Below the pieces are notes generated by a model. That model saw only the letters and a list, made by a program, of their open reading frames with translations. It had not been told where the DNA came from and did not search any database. A program made the translations under genes and the position numbers. Of a stretch of 6,112 nucleotides of DNA, positions 5,370-6,112 are shown piece after piece (within the stretch, counting starts at the first letter, position 1; each line of letters begins with the position of its first letter). The stretch covers positions 1-6,112 of the forward strand of contig JAJAYM010000225.1 in the NCBI GenBank assembly GCA_027117675.1. The letters run 5' to 3'. The DNA comes from Actinomycetes bacterium. Lineage in GTDB: Bacteria; Actinomycetota; Actinomycetes; JAHEKZ01.

Positions 5370-6112
5370 TCACTCGCCAGCGCCGGTGAGCTTCTCGCGC
5401 AGTGCGGCGAGAGCCTCGTCGGTTGCGAGTGAGCCGCCGACCGCTTCAGCCTCGGCCCCAGCCTCATCCGGAGCATCGTCCGGACCGTCGTCGGCCACGG
5501 TCTCCGACGAGTAGGTCGATGGCGTGTTGCCCACTTCGAGGGCAGCCTCCTGGTCGGCCTTCTGGGCTTCACCCATCTGCTTCTTGTGCGCGTCAAAGCG
5601 GATCTGCGCCTCGGCGTACTGACGCTCCCACTCCTCACGAGCAGACTCAAAGCCGGATTTCCACTCGCCGGTGTCGGAGTCGAACCCGTCTGGGTAGACG
5701 TAGTTGCCCTGGTCGTCGTAGGTGGCGGCCATGCCGTACAGCGTCGGGTCGAACTCGACGGTGTCGGTGGCGCCCTCGTTCGCCTGCTTCAGCGAAAGCG
5801 AGATGCGGCGGCGCTCAAGGTCAATGTCGATGACCTTGACGAAGATCTCGGTACCGACCTGAACGACCTGCTCGGGAATCTCCACATGACGCTCGGCCAA
5901 CTCGGAGATGTGCACCAGGCCCTCGATGCCCTCCTGGACGCGCACGAAGGCGCCGAACGGAACGAGCTTGGTGACGCGTCCTGGGACGACCTGCCCGATC
6001 TGGTGGGTGCGCGCGAACTGCTGCCACGGATCTTCTTGCGTCGACTTGAGCGAGAGTGAGACACGCTCGCGATCCATGTCGACGTCGAGCACCTCGACGG
6101 TGACCTCTTGGC
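5370..6112 (-). CDS. rpsA: 30S ribosomal protein S1, C-terminal part (5' end outside window)
   Basis: S1 binds mRNA on the small ribosomal subunit and helps initiation. The first complete codon in the window is at 6110-6108 and 246 residues remain. They comprise the tail of one S1 (OB-fold) repeat, a complete last repeat at about 39-108 (GQVVPGRVTKLVPFGAFVRV at 39-58, then GLVHISELAERH), and a long C-terminal extension. The extension has a conserved aromatic stretch (EFDPTLYGMAATYDDQGNYV, 119-138), a charged helical part around 145-190, and an acidic, alanine-rich region around 205-225. This repeat-plus-tail layout is what actinobacterial S1 proteins show. The protein ends in LREKLTGAGE before TGA at 5372-5370. 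No terminator separates it from cysQ, 10 bases downstream. Confidence 0.97.
   Translation of the reverse strand, partial: QEVTVEVLDVDMDRERVSLSLKSTQEDPWQQFARTHQIGQVVPGRVTKLVPFGAFVRVQEGIEGLVHISELAERHVEIPEQVVQVGTEIFVKVIDIDLERRRISLSLKQANEGATDTVEFDPTLYGMAATYDDQGNYVYPDGFDSDTGEWKSGFESAREEWERQYAEAQIRFDAHKKQMGEAQKADQEAALEVGNTPSTYSSETVADDGPDDAPDEAGAEAEAVGGSLATDEALAALREKLTGAGE

Noticed and set aside
5360..5650. In-frame N-terminal extension of cysQ (97 residues, giving 377 in total)
   Set aside because: It overlaps the coding part of rpsA in another frame, is arginine/serine/proline-rich as expected of a shadow, and the 280-residue form from the GTG at 5359 matches the usual CysQ length.

Overview
This is a high-GC window, by eye about 60-65 %, with GTG starts and dense genes. 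The C-terminal layout of ribosomal protein S1 and a CysQ that closely resembles the mycobacterial enzyme point to an actinobacterium. I cannot name the genus. No mobile element, tRNA, rRNA or CRISPR array is visible.

Layout from left to right: (1) bases 1-701, minus strand, hold the N-terminal 233 residues of a polyprenyl-phosphate glycosylphosphotransferase, the enzyme that starts exopolysaccharide assembly. Its 3' end lies outside the window. (2) Bases 702-940 are a divergent intergenic region with several inverted repeats. (3) Bases 941-2314, plus strand, encode a 457-residue APS kinase (CysC) fused behind a domain that looks like an ATP sulfurylase but has lost its catalytic motifs. (4) Converging on it across a 9-bp gap is a tightly packed minus-strand series read from right to left: rpsA (3' part only), then cysQ after 10 bp, cysD after 22 bp, and cysN overlapping cysD by one base.

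Together, CysD and CysN make APS from sulfate and ATP, CysC phosphorylates APS to PAPS, and CysQ removes PAP, the by-product of PAPS use. The window thus encodes a complete PAPS supply and PAP disposal cycle, but no PAPS/APS reductase (CysH) or sulfite reductase. Because it lies beside an exopolysaccharide-initiating transferase, the module may feed sulfotransferases that decorate a surface polysaccharide rather than, or as well as, cysteine synthesis. That is an inference that rests on genes outside the window.

The points most worth a second look are the degenerate sulfurylase module fused to an apparently intact APS kinase, the PAPS/exopolysaccharide gene neighbourhood, the attachment of sulfur genes directly behind rpsA, and the mutually exclusive inverted repeats upstream of cysC.
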